From Trichococcus collinsii (lineage in GTDB: Bacteria > Bacillota > Bacilli > Lactobacillales > Aerococcaceae): a stretch of 64,000 nt of DNA. The number at the start of each line of letters is the position of its first letter. Position 1 is the first letter of the stretch. The position numbers and the translations under genes were made by a program. The stretch covers positions 1 to 64,000 of the forward strand of contig NZ_FNQH01000004.1 of assembly GCF_900107505.1 (NCBI RefSeq), read 5' to 3'. Below, in pieces: positions 42,125 to 53,738 of this stretch. Below the pieces are notes generated by a model. That model made no database searches. It saw nothing but the letters and a program-made list of their open reading frames with translations, and was not told the origin of the DNA.

Positions 42125-44530
42125 TTAGTCCGCTTTGTTTGCGATCAGTTCTTTGGCTGCTGCCGCACCTTCCAGTGCTTCCCATTTCCATTCCATCACT
42201 TCCGGAATGTCATCGCCATTCTCACGGATGAAGCGGTGGTGGAAATCAACCGTTTCCGTCATCCTTTGTGAAAAGACTGCCGCTTCTTCGCCATAGACAG
42301 CGTTGGCCGCATCCTGCGCCAAGTGGAAACGATCCATCTCCGACAATACGCGCATGTCGAACGGCGTCGTGATGTCCCCGTTCTCACGGTAGCCGTGGAT
42401 GTGCAGGTTATGGTTGTGACGATCAAAGAAGATGTCACGGATTAAGCCTTCAAAGCCGTGGAAGGCAAAGACGATAGGTTTGTCCGCCGTGAAATAGGCG
42501 TCGAAGGCTTCGTCGCTCAAGCCGCGCGGATCCACATCCGGATGGCGCAGTTTCAAAAGGTCGACGATGTTGATGAAACGGATCTTCAATGTCGGGAACT
42601 GCTTGTGCAGAATCGTGACTGCCGCAAGTGCCTCCAGGTTCGGTTCCGTTCCCGCCGCTGCGATCACGACATCCGGTTCTTCGTCTCTGCAAGTCGAAGC
42701 CCAGTCGATCACTTTCAGGCCATCTTTGACCAATACCTCGGCTTCTTCAGCAGAATAGAATTGTGGACGTGGGTGTTTCGAAGATACGATCAGGTTGATT
42801 TGTTCCTCGGAAGCCATCGTTTCTGCCATCACGGCCATCAAGGAGTTCGCATCCGCGGGCAAGTATTCGCGGATGAATTCCGGTTTCTTCTCAGCCAAGT
42901 GCGTCAACAAACCGGGATCTTGGTGGGTGTAGCCATTATGGTCCTGTTGGAAAACTGTCGATGTTGCGATCAGATTCAAGGACGGATAGTGTTTGCGCCA
43001 CGTCTGTTCTTTGGCTTTGCGCAACCATTTGAAATGTTGGGTGATCATCGAATCCACAACGCGCAGGAAGGCCTCGTAACTTGCGAAGAAACCATGGCGC
43101 CCAGTCAGGACATACCCTTCCAGGAAACCTTCCGCCTGGTGTTCAGACAACTGCGAATCGATGACACGGCCTGATGGGGATAGCCATTCGTCATAAGCAG
43201 GATCGATCGCTTCCATCCAGACGCGGTTCGTCACTTCGAAGACTTTGTTCAGGCGGTTCGATTTGGTTTCATCCGGTCCGAAGATGCGGAAATTATCCGG
43301 ATTGTCCACAATCAGGTCGCGCGCAAAGTTGCCGAATTCGATCATATCCTGGGCAATGACTGCTCCCGGAACGGTCGTGTCGACGGCATACTGCTTCCAA
43401 TCCGGAATGACGAGCGGTTTCGGATCGATTCCGCCGTTCGTGATCGGATTTGTAGCCATCCGTCGGTCGCCTTTCGGTGCCATCTCTTTCAATTCAGCCA
43501 CCAGTTGGCCATCCGCCGTGAACAGCTCTTCGGGACGGTAGGACTGCATCCAATCCACCAGCGCATCGATGTGTTCCATATGGTGCGCATCCACCGGAAT
43601 CGGCACTTGGTGGGCACGGAAGCCGCCTTCGATCGGTTCGCCGTCCCACGTTTTCGGGCCCGTCCAGCCTTTCGGTGTGCGGAAAATGATGACCGGCCAA
43701 GCCGGCATCTTCGCTTCGGCAGCGGAGCCTTTGCGGGCTTCGGTTTGGATCGCTTTGATTTTTTCAACAGCCGTATCCAGCACTTGCGCCATGATCGGAT
43801 GCACCGCTTCCGGTTCGGTTCCTTCCACGAACAACGGCTCCCAGCCCATGCCGCCAAAGTACTGCGTCAACTCTTCGTTCGATTTGCGGTCAAGGATCGT
43901 CGGGTTGGATATTTTTCCGCCGTTCAGGTACAGGATCGGCAAAACGGCACCGTCCGTAACCGGATTGATGAACACATTGGAGAACCAACCAGCCGCCAAC
44001 GGACCGGTTTCAGCTTCCCCGTCACCAACGACAGTCGCTGCGATCACTTCCGGATTGTCGAAGATGGCGCCTGTTGCATGGGAAAGCGAATAGCCGAGTT
44101 CGCCGCCTTCATGGATCGAGCCGGGTGTTTCCGGTGCCGCATGGGAAGCAACCCCGCCCGGGAAGGAGAATTGTTTGTAGAGTTTCGTCAGCCCTTCTAG
44201 ATCTTCGGTGATTTCCGGATAGATTTCCGTATAGGAGCCGTCCAGATAGGAATTTGAAACCATGACTTGGCCGCCATGTCCCGGTCCTTCGACGTAGAAC
44301 ATGTTCAGGTCATATTTGTTGATGACGCGGTTCAAGTGGGCATAGATGAAATTCTGTCCGGAGATCGTCCCCCAGTGGCCGATTGGATGGAGTTTCACAT
44401 CGGTTTCCTCGATCGAGCGTTGCAACAAGGGATTGTCCTTCAGGTACAGTTGCCCCACGGAGATGAAATTGGCGGCGCGCCAGAAGGCATCCACCTTGTC
44501 CAGATACTCTTTTGAATCAAATGCAGTCAT
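42125..44530 (-). CDS. xpkA: Phosphoketolase (xylulose-5-phosphate/fructose-6-phosphate)
   Basis: 801 residues, normal for this thiamine-diphosphate enzyme. Hallmarks are [20 protein letters not shown] (about 47-66), [23 protein letters not shown] (ThDP/Mg site, near 168-181), [12 protein letters not shown] and, in the second half, [14 protein letters not shown]. It splits xylulose-5-P (and often fructose-6-P) with phosphate into acetyl-P and glyceraldehyde-3-P or erythrose-4-P, the key step of heterolactic pentose use. It follows the araBDA genes but is separated from them by a terminator and has its own cre site. SD GGAGC. Confidence 0.97.
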   Translation of the reverse strand: MTAFDSKEYLDKVDAFWRAANFISVGQLYLKDNPLLQRSIEETDVKLHPIGHWGTISGQNFIYAHLNRVINKYDLNMFYVEGPGHGGQVMVSNSYLDGSYTEIYPEITEDLEGLTKLYKQFSFPGGVASHAAPETPGSIHEGGELGYSLSHATGAIFDNPEVIAATVVGDGEAETGPLAAGWFSNVFINPVTDGAVLPILYLNGGKISNPTILDRKSNEELTQYFGGMGWEPLFVEGTEPEAVHPIMAQVLDTAVEKIKAIQTEARKGSAAEAKMPAWPVIIFRTPKGWTGPKTWDGEPIEGGFRAHQVPIPVDAHHMEHIDALVDWMQSYRPEELFTADGQLVAELKEMAPKGDRRMATNPITNGGIDPKPLVIPDWKQYAVDTTVPGAVIAQDMIEFGNFARDLIVDNPDNFRIFGPDETKSNRLNKVFEVTNRVWMEAIDPAYDEWLSPSGRVIDSQLSEHQAEGFLEGYVLTGRHGFFASYEAFLRVVDSMITQHFKWLRKAKEQTWRKHYPSLNLIATSTVFQQDHNGYTHQDPGLLTHLAEKKPEFIREYLPADANSLMAVMAETMASEEQINLIVSSKHPRPQFYSAEEAEVLVKDGLKVIDWASTCRDEEPDVVIAAAGTEPNLEALAAVTILHKQFPTLKIRFINIVDLLKLRHPDVDPRGLSDEAFDAYFTADKPIVFAFHGFEGLIRDIFFDRHNHNLHIHGYRENGDITTPFDMRVLSEMDRFHLAQDAANAVYGEEAAVFSQRMTETVDFHHRFIRENGDDIPEVMEWKWEALEGAAAAKELIANKAD

Positions 44531-44557
44531 TTTTGTTGCTCCTTTTCATTTTTATTA

Positions 44558-44572
44558 TTGAAAACGCTTGCT
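44558..44572 (+). promoter_or_regulatory. CcpA cre site upstream of phosphoketolase
   Basis: TTGAAAACGCTTGCT matches WTGNAANCGNWNNCW fully and lies about 30 bases before the phosphoketolase start. This predicts catabolite control of the gene. Confidence 0.8.
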
Positions 44573-44594
44573 AAAAATTTCACAAATGTTCTCC

Positions 44595-44632
44595 AAAAAA
44601 TCGGTTTGACGATTTTCTGTCAAACCGATCGA
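44595..44632 (-). terminator. Terminator after araA
   Basis: ATCGGTTTGAC (about 44600-44610) pairs perfectly with GTCAAACCGAT (44619-44629), followed on the minus strand by T6. It separates araBDA from the phosphoketolase gene. Confidence 0.9.
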
Positions 44633-44638
44633 AAAAAA

Positions 44639-46063
44639 CTATTTGATTAAGGCTACTTCAAGACCGACCAGTTTTGCCCAAGCCAGGATCTGATCTGTGC
44701 TCAAACTCAATGAAACGACAGTGTGGTGGCCGCCGCCAGCTTCGATCCAAGCGCGGATGCCGTCATGGAAATTCGGTTTCACTTCCCAAAGGACGCGTGC
44801 GACTGGAAGGTTCGGAGCTGCCTCAGTGGGTTCAAAAGCAAGAACTTCATTCACTAACAATTTGTAGTGCGTTCCGAAGTCAGCCATCGAAACGACAACG
44901 CCGTCCCCTGCTTTGCCGTCGAAGACAAGGCGGGCTGGTTCTTCACGGTTCCCCATCGATAATGGCGCAATCAAGATTTTTGGTTTGTTGGACGCCAGTC
45001 CCGGATCGACTTCCAACATATGTGATTGCAGAATCGCTTCTCTGCCTTCAGCCATTTCATACGTGTAGTCTTCCATGAAGCCGGTGTCGATGTTGTGGGA
45101 CATGATCTTCATCAAGCGGTCGATTGCTGCTGTTTTCCAGTCGCCTTCGCCTGCGAATCCGTAGCCTTCTGCCATCAAACGTTGTACGGCAAGACCAGGT
45201 AATTGTTGCAGGCCATGCAGATCTTCAAAGTTTGACGTAAAGGCAGTGTAGCCACCCGCTTCCAAGAAACGACGGATGCCGATTTCTTGACGTGCCTGCA
45301 CTTTGACGTGCGCTTCCCATTTGCCTTGTTCATAGTCGCCGTAGTCGAAATCATACAAATCTTTGTATACATTGAACAATGCATCGACTTCTGCATCTTC
45401 GACCGCATCGACATAGTCCACTAAATCACGGATACCGTAGTAATCGACTGTCCATCCGAATTGGATTTGCGCTTCCACTTTGTCGCCCTCCGTCACGGCA
45501 ACGTTACGCATGTTATCGCCGAAACGCGCCACTTTGATGGAGAAGCTTTCATTGTAGGCTACCGCCACGTCCATCCATTCCGCGATTTGGGTTTGGACAT
45601 TTTCACGTTCCCAATAACCGACAACGACTTTGTTGTTCTTTTTCAGACGCGCGTTGATGAAGCCGTACTCGCGGTCGCCATGTGCTGCTTGGTTCAAGTT
45701 CATGAAATCCATATCGATTGTTGCCCATGGAATGCTTTCGTTGAATTGAGTTGCCAGATGTAATAACGGTTTTTGCAACAATTTCGTGCCGCGGATCCAC
45801 ATTTTGGCTGGCGAGAAAGTATGCATCCAAGTGATGACACCTGCCACTTCATCACGGTAATTCACTTCTTTCATGATCTTCGTGATTGTATCGGGCGTTA
45901 CCGCCAATTCCTGCAGCACAAGCGGATAAGGCAGTTTGCCGCTGTTGTTCAGGCTTTCCACGATGACCGCTGCATTGTTTTTTACTGTTTGCAAAGCTTC
46001 CTCACCGTATAAATGTTGTGAACCGACTACGAACCAAAATTCTTTTTTCCCTACTTCTAACAT
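44639..46063 (-). CDS. araA: L-arabinose isomerase
   Basis: 474 residues from ATG 46063 (a longer frame upstream is within the previous gene's end). It shows [18 protein letters not shown] at the N-terminus, [16 protein letters not shown] (about 80-95) and the metal-binding Glu and His residues in [16 protein letters not shown] and [13 protein letters not shown]. The C-terminal [14 protein letters not shown] is also typical. It converts L-arabinose to L-ribulose with Mn2+. It is third in the araB-araD-araA operon. Confidence 0.97.
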   Translation of the reverse strand: MLEVGKKEFWFVVGSQHLYGEEALQTVKNNAAVIVESLNNSGKLPYPLVLQELAVTPDTITKIMKEVNYRDEVAGVITWMHTFSPAKMWIRGTKLLQKPLLHLATQFNESIPWATIDMDFMNLNQAAHGDREYGFINARLKKNNKVVVGYWERENVQTQIAEWMDVAVAYNESFSIKVARFGDNMRNVAVTEGDKVEAQIQFGWTVDYYGIRDLVDYVDAVEDAEVDALFNVYKDLYDFDYGDYEQGKWEAHVKVQARQEIGIRRFLEAGGYTAFTSNFEDLHGLQQLPGLAVQRLMAEGYGFAGEGDWKTAAIDRLMKIMSHNIDTGFMEDYTYEMAEGREAILQSHMLEVDPGLASNKPKILIAPLSMGNREEPARLVFDGKAGDGVVVSMADFGTHYKLLVNEVLAFEPTEAAPNLPVARVLWEVKPNFHDGIRAWIEAGGGHHTVVSLSLSTDQILAWAKLVGLEVALIK

Positions 46064-46076
46064 ATTTTCAGCTCCC

Positions 46077-46775
46077 TTATTTTTTTTGCCCGTAATAGGC
46101 GTTCTCTCCGTGTTTTCGCAAATAATGTTTATCCAGAATGCGTTGTGGCAGTTCTTCCGCGAAGGCATTCAATTGACGGGCGAACAGATTGGTTTTGCAG
46201 ACCTCGTCCAATACGACGGCATTCAGTACTGCACCCTTCGCGTCCTTGGCCCAAGTGAAGGGCCCGTGCCCATGCAGCAATACGCCGGGAACTTCCATCG
46301 GTTTGATGCCGCGTTCGCGGAACGTTTCCACGATGGCGTTTCCCGTTTCTTCCTCGTAACCCCGGTCGATTTCTGCCTGCGTCAAGAAACGTGCGCAAGG
46401 AACCGTGCCGTAAAAGGTATCGGCATGTGTCGTACCCATGGCCGGCACATCCAATCCGGCTTGCGCCCAAATCGTGGCCCAAGTCGAATGCGTGTGCACA
46501 ACCGCACCGATTTCCGGGAATTCTTTGTACAGGACGGCATGCGTCGGCATGTCGGATGACGGGTTCAGATTCCCTTCGATGACGTTGCCGTCAAAGTCGC
46601 AAACGACCATATCGCTCGCCTGCATGTCGTCATAGCCGACACCGCTGGGCTTGATGACGAACAAGCCTTTTTCGCGGTCGACCGCACTGACGTTTCCCCA
46701 CGTGTATTTGATCAGGCCCCGTTCCGGCAATTCCAGATTGGCTTGAAAAACTTCTTCTTTTAATTGTTCCAGCAA
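46077..46775 (-). CDS. araD: L-ribulose-5-phosphate 4-epimerase
   Basis: 232 residues of the class II aldolase/epimerase family. Motifs are [20 protein letters not shown] (about 19-38), [39 protein letters not shown] (zinc-binding His pair) and [13 protein letters not shown] (third His). It converts L-ribulose-5-P to D-xylulose-5-P. It lies 17 bases after the kinase gene and 13 before araA. Confidence 0.97.
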   Translation of the reverse strand: MLEQLKEEVFQANLELPERGLIKYTWGNVSAVDREKGLFVIKPSGVGYDDMQASDMVVCDFDGNVIEGNLNPSSDMPTHAVLYKEFPEIGAVVHTHSTWATIWAQAGLDVPAMGTTHADTFYGTVPCARFLTQAEIDRGYEEETGNAIVETFRERGIKPMEVPGVLLHGHGPFTWAKDAKGAVLNAVVLDEVCKTNLFARQLNAFAEELPQRILDKHYLRKHGENAYYGQKK

Positions 46776-46791
46776 GATGTTTCCTTCCCTT

Positions 46792-48402
46792 CTATCTCAA
46801 ACTCAAATGCTCGACTGCAGCTTGTTCGATCGCCAGCCCTTTTTGGTAACGTTCGATGAAGATTCCGAAACCTTCAACGTCGCGCGCATCAGGAGCGATC
46901 GTGATGCCTTCATCGGCACCGAATACTTTCTTGTCCAAAAATGCATCCAAAGTCTCTGACGTTTCCTTGCGGTCAGTGTAGGCAGCCAACAACGCGATTC
47001 CCCATGCGCCGCCTTCTCCTGCCGTTTCCATGATGGTGACCGGTGCGTCCATGACGGCAGCCAACACTTTCTGGCCGACCTCAGGGGTTTTGAAGATGCC
47101 GCCGTGGCCGACGATTTTGTCGATCGCGACGTTTTCCTGCTTCAGGATGTTCATGCCAATCTTCATCGCGCCGAAAGCGGTGAAGAGGTGCACGCGCATG
47201 AAGTTGGCTAAGTTGAAGTTGCTTTCCGGTGTGCGGACAAACAACGGCCGTCCTTCCGCCAAATGGGTGATGTTCTCGCCCGAGTAGTAACCGTACGAGA
47301 GCAATCCGCCGCAATCGGCATCGCCTTCAAGCGCTTTGTTGAATAACGTGGCGAACAATTTGTCCGTATCAATCGCGAAACCGGCTGCCTCGCTGAATTC
47401 CCGGAAAAGCTTGACCCAAGCGTTGATATCGGATGAGCAATTGTTGGTATGGACCATCGCGACCAGACTGCCTGCCGGTGTCGTCACGAGATCGATTTCC
47501 GGATGCACTTCGTTCAAGTCCTGCTCCAAGACGATCATCGCAAATGCCGAAGTCCCCGCGGATACATTTCCGGTGCGTTCCGCCACACTGTTCGTGGCGA
47601 CCATTCCGGTCCCGGCGTCCCCTTCCGGCGCACACAACGGGATGCCCGCTTCGAGCGTGCCTGTCGGATCGAGCAGTTTTGCTCCCGCTTCCGTCAGCTT
47701 CCCGGCCGCGTCCCCTGCCAACAATACTTCCGGCAGCAGCTCCGCCAATTTCCAAGTCGCGCCTTTTTCTGCGACCAAGGTATCAAACTGACCGATCATG
47801 CGTTCGTCGTAATTTTTCTTCTCAACATCGATCGGGAACATCCCGGACGCATCACCGATTCCCAAAACTTTCTTGCCTGTCAATTGCCAATGGATGTAGC
47901 CTGCCAAAGTCGTAAAGTAAGCGACTTCATTTGTATGTTCTTCCTTATTCAAAACCGCTTGATACAGGTGGGCGATGCTCCAGCGTTGCGGGATATTGTA
48001 TTTGAACAGTGCGGTCAGTTCCTTTTCGGCATCAGCCGTAGTGGCGTTGCGCCAAGTCCGGAACGGCACCAATAACTCGTTTTCCTGATTGAACGCCATG
48101 TAGCCGTGCATCATCGCGCTGAAACCGATCGATCCGACCGCGGTCAAGGTCACGCTGTATTTTTCTTTAACCTCACGCGTCAATTCTGCGTAACTTGTTT
48201 GAAGGCCCTTCCAAATTTGGTCCAATGAATACGTCCAAATGCCATCGACTAACTGATTTTCCCATTCGTAGCTGCCGGATGCGATCGGAGCGAAGCGGGA
48301 GTCGATCAGCACCGCCTTGATGCGGGTAGAGCCGAATTCGATTCCGATGCTCGTCTGCCGCGATTCGATATCAGTGACTATCGCTTGTAACTTCTCAGTC
48401 AA
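46792..48402 (-). CDS. araB: Ribulokinase (FGGY carbohydrate kinase)
   Basis: 536 residues from TTG 48402, with AGGAGG seven bases upstream. It contains the FGGY kinase phosphate loop [14 protein letters not shown] (about 22-35), [17 protein letters not shown] (about 274-290) and [20 protein letters not shown] (about 432-451). The operon with araD and araA identifies it as the L-ribulose kinase rather than xylulokinase. Its promoter carries two AraR-like operators. Confidence 0.93.
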   Translation of the reverse strand: MTEKLQAIVTDIESRQTSIGIEFGSTRIKAVLIDSRFAPIASGSYEWENQLVDGIWTYSLDQIWKGLQTSYAELTREVKEKYSVTLTAVGSIGFSAMMHGYMAFNQENELLVPFRTWRNATTADAEKELTALFKYNIPQRWSIAHLYQAVLNKEEHTNEVAYFTTLAGYIHWQLTGKKVLGIGDASGMFPIDVEKKNYDERMIGQFDTLVAEKGATWKLAELLPEVLLAGDAAGKLTEAGAKLLDPTGTLEAGIPLCAPEGDAGTGMVATNSVAERTGNVSAGTSAFAMIVLEQDLNEVHPEIDLVTTPAGSLVAMVHTNNCSSDINAWVKLFREFSEAAGFAIDTDKLFATLFNKALEGDADCGGLLSYGYYSGENITHLAEGRPLFVRTPESNFNLANFMRVHLFTAFGAMKIGMNILKQENVAIDKIVGHGGIFKTPEVGQKVLAAVMDAPVTIMETAGEGGAWGIALLAAYTDRKETSETLDAFLDKKVFGADEGITIAPDARDVEGFGIFIERYQKGLAIEQAAVEHLSLR

Positions 48403-48461
48403 AATATTTCCTCCTTTTTGCGGTGCACCCTTTCCGGATGCTGTCCGTTCTTCTTAGGGAT

Positions 48462-48520
48462 ATTATATGCTATATGTCCGTACATGTAAATAGGGAATTT
48501 AAATATTTGTCCGAACACAA
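48462..48520 (-). promoter_or_regulatory. araBDA promoter with two AraR operators
   Basis: On the minus strand TTTACA (48485-48490) and a perfect TATAAT (48462-48467) have a 17-base spacer. ATATGTCCGTACATGT (48472-48487) lies within the promoter and ATTTGTCCGAACACAA (48505-48520) 33 bases upstream. Both resemble the AraR consensus ATTTGTNCGTACAAAT. The spacing of about three helical turns suits cooperative or looped binding by the nearby AraR. Confidence 0.82.
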
Positions 48521-48556
48521 AAAAACAACGCACAATCGACTTCCTGTCGATTGTGC
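48520..48556 (-). terminator. Terminator after araR
   Basis: A perfect 11-bp stem (GCACAATCGAC / GTCGATTGTGC, loop TTCCT) is followed on the minus strand by a T7 run. It separates the araR transcript from the araBDA promoter. Confidence 0.88.
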
Positions 48557-48654
48557 ATCGCTCCCTTCCGAAACGCAGCCTCAAGATCGGCCAAAAACCT
48601 GATGCAGCAACAAAAAAGAAGCCATCCCGATTCAGGGACAGCTCCGTTCTCCAG

Positions 48655-49731
48655 TTATTGGATCCGTTTGACCGAGTCACGGATGATCAGTTCCGGCTCG
48701 AATATTTTGTTGCCTGTCACTTCTTGCTGTACGGCCAACATGATCCACTCGGCAGCTGCCGCTCCCAATTCCTCTTTCGGATGGGAAAGGGTCGTCAGCT
48801 TGACGCTGCCTGCCGTGCTCAAGAACGAGTCATCATTGCCGACCACCGAATAATCTTCCGGCACCCGTTTGCCCATGTCAGCAAGCGCTTGGATCAAGCC
48901 CTGCGCCACTTCATCATTGTAACAGACGATTCCGGTGACCTCCTGATCGCTCGCCAGCTTCTCCCGAATAGTCTGGAACACTTGCTCTTTGGTTTCGGTC
49001 GTGTACGTATACACATTTTTCGGATCGAAATTTGTCCGCATCTCTTCGTGGGCTTTGATGAAGCCTTTCATCCGGTACTTCCCCTGCAGGTCATCGATTT
49101 TCGTGATCAGAGCCAAATGCTGATGGCCCTGCTCGAATAGATGTTTCGTGGCGAGATAGCCCGCTTTCGTGTCATTTACGCAAATGAAAGGGACCGACAG
49201 TTCTTCATAGTAGGCATTGATCATGACGACCGGTATGCCGCGTTCCTTGAAAGAAAGGTAATAAGCCAAATTCGGATTGTATTGGTTACTTTTTGTCGGT
49301 TCCACGATCAGCCCCGAAACGCCTTGGCTGAGCATCTGTTCCAGACACTCCCGTTCCTGATCGACATCGTTGTTTGTGCTCGCCAGCAGCAAAGAGTAGC
49401 CATTCTCCCGCAACTTCTGCTCGATGCCGCGAATGATTGATGGGAAAATATAGTCCGACAGATAAGTCGTGATGACGCCGATCGTTTTGCTGGATGATAC
49501 CCCGTCACCGCGCCTTTGATAAATGTCATCGACATAGGTACCGGAACCTTTCTCCTTGCGTAAAAAGCCTTCGTTCACCAACAAGGCGATTGCTTCCCGG
49601 ACGGTATGGCGGCTGACCCCATAGTCCTTCTGCAGCTGCAGTTCAGGCGGAATGACTTTGCCGACCACAAATTCGTTCGAAAGTATTTTTGAGCGTATCT
49701 CATCGGCAATCACCTGGTATTTTGTTTTCAT
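48655..49731 (-). CDS. araR: AraR, arabinose-responsive repressor (GntR N-terminus, LacI-type C-terminus)
   Basis: 358 residues from ATG 49731. Residues 1-70 form a GntR winged helix-turn-helix (MKTKYQVIADEIRSKI, QKDYGVSRHTVREAIALLV). Residues about 80-358 form a sugar-binding type I domain (TIGVITTYLSDYIFPSIIRG, YLATKHLFEQGHQHLALI, DYSVVGNDDSFLST). This GntR-LacI fusion is the AraR architecture; arabinose would release it from its operators. An operator lies in its own leader. It sits next to the araBDA genes. Confidence 0.96.
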   Translation of the reverse strand: MKTKYQVIADEIRSKILSNEFVVGKVIPPELQLQKDYGVSRHTVREAIALLVNEGFLRKEKGSGTYVDDIYQRRGDGVSSSKTIGVITTYLSDYIFPSIIRGIEQKLRENGYSLLLASTNNDVDQERECLEQMLSQGVSGLIVEPTKSNQYNPNLAYYLSFKERGIPVVMINAYYEELSVPFICVNDTKAGYLATKHLFEQGHQHLALITKIDDLQGKYRMKGFIKAHEEMRTNFDPKNVYTYTTETKEQVFQTIREKLASDQEVTGIVCYNDEVAQGLIQALADMGKRVPEDYSVVGNDDSFLSTAGSVKLTTLSHPKEELGAAAAEWIMLAVQQEVTGNKIFEPELIIRDSVKRIQ

Positions 49732-49749
49732 GGTATGCTCTCCCTTTGT

Positions 49750-49765
49750 ATATGTCCGTACAAAT
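49750..49765 (-). promoter_or_regulatory. AraR operator upstream of araR
   Basis: ATATGTCCGTACAAAT (plus strand) is close to the AraR consensus ATTTGTNCGTACAAAT and lies about 20 bases before the araR start. It predicts autoregulation. Confidence 0.8.
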
Positions 49766-49818
49766 AGTATAGTAAACCAACCGGAAAAATACAAGTGCAC
49801 GTTGACTGATTCTACGCA

Positions 49819-49856
49819 AAAAAAACGGATTTCCTGCTTGTTATCCCAGGAAATCC
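49819..49856 (-). terminator. Terminator after alanine dehydrogenase
   Basis: GGATTTCCTG (49827-49836) pairs with CAGGAAATCC (49847-49856) and is followed on the minus strand by T8. Confidence 0.9.
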
Positions 49857-49864
49857 AGTACTTT

Positions 49865-50977
49865 TTACAATAAAGTTTCGATTGGAGTATAGACTGCACC
49901 GATCGATTCGGCGACATCTTTGTTCGTCAACTTGCCGCGGTGCACGTTGAATCCGGTCAGTATGGTCGGATTGTTAACTGCCGCTTGTCGCGCACCTTGA
50001 TTCGCGATCTCCACTGCATAAGGCAATGTGACATTCGTCAACGCGATCGTAGCAGTGCGCGGAACGGCTCCTGGCATGTTCGGCACCGCATAATGCAGGA
50101 CGCCATGCCGTTCATAAACCGGATCATCGTGTGTGGTCTTGCGGTCTTCGGTTTCAAAGATGCCGCCCTGATCCACCGCAATATCGACAATCACGGAACC
50201 CGGCTGCATGCTTTTCACCATTTCCTCGGTCACTAAGGTCGGCGCTTTCCGACCGGGAATCAGGACAGCCCCGATGACCACGTCAGCATCCTTGATGGCA
50301 TGGGCAATGTTCCACTCGTTCGACAGCAAGGTGATGACCGCGTTCCCGTACAAATTCTCGATTTCTGTCAAGATCTCCGGTCTGACGTCCAGGATCGTGC
50401 AATGGGCGCCGAGTCCCAACGCGATCTGCAAAGCGTTGCGTCCGGCCACACCGCCGCCGATGATGACGACTTTCCCATTCGCCACACCCGGAACGCCGCT
50501 CAGCAGAACGCCTTTGCCGCCGTAGGTTTTTTCCAGGAACTGCGCACCAATTTGGGCGGAAAGACGGCCCGCTATGACGCTCATCGGTGTCAAAAGCGGC
50601 AAATCGCCTTTTTTGCCGACCATCGTTTCGTAGCCGATTGCGGTCATGCCCGCTTGCAACATCGCCTTCGTCAATTCCGGTGCGGCCGCCAAGTGCAGAT
50701 AGGTAAACAGAATCAGGTCCTCGCGGAAGTATCGATATTCCGATTCCAAAGGCTCCTTCACCTTGATGACCATTTCGGCGGCCCAGACTTTGGCTGCGTC
50801 TTCCAACACCGTCGCCCCTGCCTTTTCGTACTGTCTGTCTTCGAATCCCGATCCGACACCGCAGCCGGATTGGACCCAGACTTGATGGCCGTTCTGGACC
50901 AGCAACTGCACACCTGCAGGCACCACCCCCACTCTGTTTTCGTTATTTTTGATTTCTTTCGGCACTCCGATGATCAT
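49865..50977 (-). CDS. ald: Alanine dehydrogenase
   Basis: 370 residues from ATG 50977; ATG 50986 overlaps the stop of the previous gene but gives three extra residues not seen in the family start [17 protein letters not shown]. The NAD-binding fold holds [22 protein letters not shown] (shown in part: [15 protein letters not shown] near 170). [17 protein letters not shown] and [13 protein letters not shown] are also conserved. It interconverts L-alanine with pyruvate plus ammonia. It is cotranscribed with a glycerol dehydrogenase-like gene, perhaps for redox balance. Confidence 0.95.
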   Translation of the reverse strand: MIIGVPKEIKNNENRVGVVPAGVQLLVQNGHQVWVQSGCGVGSGFEDRQYEKAGATVLEDAAKVWAAEMVIKVKEPLESEYRYFREDLILFTYLHLAAAPELTKAMLQAGMTAIGYETMVGKKGDLPLLTPMSVIAGRLSAQIGAQFLEKTYGGKGVLLSGVPGVANGKVVIIGGGVAGRNALQIALGLGAHCTILDVRPEILTEIENLYGNAVITLLSNEWNIAHAIKDADVVIGAVLIPGRKAPTLVTEEMVKSMQPGSVIVDIAVDQGGIFETEDRKTTHDDPVYERHGVLHYAVPNMPGAVPRTATIALTNVTLPYAVEIANQGARQAAVNNPTILTGFNVHRGKLTNKDVAESIGAVYTPIETLL

Positions 50978-50982
50978 CCCGA

Positions 50983-52071
50983 TCATTCCTTTCCGACAAG
51001 TCCATCCACCGCCAAAATGGCGTCGGCGACTTGCTCAGCCGTTATGTTTTTGTTTAGATTTTTCATGGTGTTGCTCTGGGATACAGCAAGTTTTCCGACT
51101 TTAACGAGCTCTTCACGCGTGGCTCCGGTCAGATGCATCTCGGCCAGAGTCGTCGGCATGCCGATTGCCGCCAAGAAACGGCTGTATTTTTTGAATTCTT
51201 CTTGAGGGCGCCCTTCAAGAACGAGTTGGACCAATAGGCAAAAGCCAACTATTTCCCCGTGCGTCAAGCGATGGACCTCGCCTTTGATGGCCGTGAAGCC
51301 ATTATGGATAGCATGCGCGGCAGCCAAGCCGCCATTTTCAAACCCCAGTCCCGACAGCAGCGTATTCGCCTCAACAATCGCCTCGACAGCCGGCGTCACT
51401 AATCCTTTTTGGACATCAGTGAACGCGCTGAGGCCTTCACGGAACAAGGTTTCTTCGCAGGCCTTCGCAATGGCGGTGCCGGCAATCGTTGGCAATCCTC
51501 CGGCTAACGCATTCTCTCCGGAGGCCGTTGTTGCCAACGCTTCCGCACAGGTAGCCAAGGCATCCGCCATCCCGCTTGCAAAAAAACGGATCGGTGCTTG
51601 GATAACGATTTGCGTATCAACAAGAACCAGATCAGGGTTCTTCGCATAGAAACGGTAATGGTCGAACAACCCGTCCTGCGTATAGAGCACCGATATGGCG
51701 CTGGTCGGCGCATCCGTGGATACAGTGGTTGGGACAATCACGACCGGCAATTCGCATGCAGCTGCGATGCCTTTCGCAACATCGATGATTTTGCCGCCTC
51801 CGAGGCCAATGATGACGTCCGCCGTCGCATCAGCGACCTCGTCAGCCAAATGGACCATTGCTTCCAGCGAGGCTTCGCCAGTGAATGCTTCATAATGATA
51901 GGGAAAACCCTCCAGAGCCCGTTCCACTTTTCCCTGGAGCAAGCCCCAAACGAAATCATCCGTAAGCAGGAATGCCTTTTTTCCGTAGACAGCCGCTTCC
52001 TTCCCCAATGCGTCTATAGCACCTACTCCTTGAATATACCGGCTAGGCGACCGAAAAACATGATAAGCCAT
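50983..52071 (-). CDS. gldA: Glycerol dehydrogenase (iron-containing ADH family, GldA)
   Basis: 362 residues. The motifs [18 protein letters not shown] (NAD site, about 86-103), [18 protein letters not shown] (about 116-133) and [12 protein letters not shown] (metal-site His, near 249-260), with [14 protein letters not shown], match GldA-type dehydrogenases. Glycerol is oxidised to dihydroxyacetone with NAD+. The related family members act on other polyols, so glycerol is by similarity. Its stop overlaps a potential start of ald, suggesting one transcript. Confidence 0.9.
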   Translation of the reverse strand: MAYHVFRSPSRYIQGVGAIDALGKEAAVYGKKAFLLTDDFVWGLLQGKVERALEGFPYHYEAFTGEASLEAMVHLADEVADATADVIIGLGGGKIIDVAKGIAAACELPVVIVPTTVSTDAPTSAISVLYTQDGLFDHYRFYAKNPDLVLVDTQIVIQAPIRFFASGMADALATCAEALATTASGENALAGGLPTIAGTAIAKACEETLFREGLSAFTDVQKGLVTPAVEAIVEANTLLSGLGFENGGLAAAHAIHNGFTAIKGEVHRLTHGEIVGFCLLVQLVLEGRPQEEFKKYSRFLAAIGMPTTLAEMHLTGATREELVKVGKLAVSQSNTMKNLNKNITAEQVADAILAVDGLVGKE

Positions 52072-52143
52072 ATGTGCGCCCCTTTTCCATTTGTGATTTA
52101 TTCATTATTCCTTTATTTTACCACAGCTGACCCGATCAAAATC

Positions 52144-52177
52144 AAAAAAACCTTCGGAGCTCTTATGCTTCCGAAGG
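52144..52177 (-). terminator. Terminator after the flotillin gene
   Basis: CCTTCGGAG (52151-52159) pairs with CTTCCGAAGG (52168-52177), followed on the minus strand by T7. Confidence 0.88.
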
Positions 52178-52229
52178 ATTCTGATTTTATGCGTATTCTG
52201 TTTGCAAAATCATACCTGCATGCCTGCTG

Positions 52230-53738
52230 TTAAGAAACGGAGACTTCCGGTTCTTTGTCGGATCCAGATGGACTCATTGCCTTATCTGCTGAAATTTCAG
52301 TTGCCATTGTCTCATTGAGCATACCCAATTTGCTGCCGATATTTTTGTTTCCGACGAACGATTCGATTAACGCCGTCACATCCAAACCGGTCGTTTCTTT
52401 GAGACCTTCCTGTGTGGCAGTCAGGACTTGGCTGGCATAATTGGCTACTTTGGCAGCGCCTTGGCTGCCGTTGCCGCCATCGATTACCGTGATTCTGTCG
52501 ATATTGGAAATTGGCTCAGCAGCAGCACGCACGATATCCGGATATTTTTCGATCAGCATCGTCAAGATGGCTGCTTCCCCGTATTGTTTCAATGCGTTCG
52601 CTAAAGCTTCCTTCGCTTTCGCTTCGGCTTCCCCGATTGCAAGGATGCTGGCGGATTCCGCCAAACCGTTCAGCTCTTTCTCCTTGGCCCGCGCTTCGGA
52701 TTCCCAGATCGCTTTTTGTTTGTCGGCAGCCGCTTTTGTTTCGATGGCATACCGCTCTGCATCGGCTTTCTTACGCACTTCTGCATCATATTGTCTTTCT
52801 CTCCGGACGATTTCTTTCTCTTCCAGTTCGATTTGTTTCACACGTTCCGTGATTTCAACGTTCATTTCTTTTTCTTTCAACAAGATATCCAGCTGCGCTT
52901 TTTCCAAGGCATAGGCATTATCGGCTTTCGCTTTGGCTACATCTTGCTCCTGGCGGAATGAAGCCAACTTCAATTCTTTTTGTTTATTTGATTCCGCAAT
53001 TTGGGTCTCTCTCAAAATTTCGGCTTGCTGCGATTCTTGTTCCGCTTGGGCACGCTTGATGCGCGTCTCCTTGTCAGCTTCTGCCTGAGCGATATACGCA
53101 TCCCGTTTGACTTGGGCGATACGCGGTTGCCCAAGGGCATCCAGATAACCATTTTCATCCGTCACTTCCTTCACAGTGAAAGAGACGATGACCAATCCCA
53201 TCTTCGCAAGGTCCACACTGGCGACCGCTTGCACTTCTTGTGAGAACTTATCACGGTTCTTATAGATTTCCTCGACAGTCATGGAACCCAGAATGGAACG
53301 CAAATGGCCCTCCAAAACCTCGCGGGCTTCATTCTCCAGATCCTCTGTTGGCTTACTTAAGTATTGTTCGGCCGCCGTGGCAATTTCTTCCACTGTGGAA
53401 CCGACCTTGATGATGACCGTCCCATCCGCAGAAACGGGAACCCCTTCCTCCGTATAGACAGCCGGCGTGCTGACTTCCAATTTACTCGACAAGAGCGATA
53501 ATTCCTTGGCTGTCTGAAATACTGGTATGACAAAAGTACCGCCACCGCGAACAACTTTCATCGTGTTGCCTGTCGCTTTATCGATATAAGTATTTTTTCT
53601 GCCAAGAAAACTCCCACTGACGATCAGCGCCTTATCCGGCGAAGCCGTCTTGTAGCGCCCGATGAAAATTATCAAGGCAACCACCAGTAAAACCACTAAA
53701 ATACCGATACCCATAAACTGATCCAAAAAATTCGTCAT
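52230..53738 (-). CDS. floT: Flotillin-like membrane scaffold protein (SPFH domain)
   Basis: 502 residues. An N-terminal hydrophobic hairpin (GIGILVVLLVVALIIFIGRY) anchors it. An SPFH/band-7 domain follows (about 40-215), then a long coiled coil rich in Ala/Glu/Lys (about 215-390; IKRAQAEQESQQAEIL, AIETKAAADKQKAIWESEAR) with the EAEAKAKEALANAL pattern seen in FloT/YqiK. It organises membrane microdomains. It is translated directly after its NfeD-like partner (TAAATG junction). Confidence 0.94.
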   Translation of the reverse strand: MTNFLDQFMGIGILVVLLVVALIIFIGRYKTASPDKALIVSGSFLGRKNTYIDKATGNTMKVVRGGGTFVIPVFQTAKELSLLSSKLEVSTPAVYTEEGVPVSADGTVIIKVGSTVEEIATAAEQYLSKPTEDLENEAREVLEGHLRSILGSMTVEEIYKNRDKFSQEVQAVASVDLAKMGLVIVSFTVKEVTDENGYLDALGQPRIAQVKRDAYIAQAEADKETRIKRAQAEQESQQAEILRETQIAESNKQKELKLASFRQEQDVAKAKADNAYALEKAQLDILLKEKEMNVEITERVKQIELEEKEIVRRERQYDAEVRKKADAERYAIETKAAADKQKAIWESEARAKEKELNGLAESASILAIGEAEAKAKEALANALKQYGEAAILTMLIEKYPDIVRAAAEPISNIDRITVIDGGNGSQGAAKVANYASQVLTATQEGLKETTGLDVTALIESFVGNKNIGSKLGMLNETMATEISADKAMSPSGSDKEPEVSVS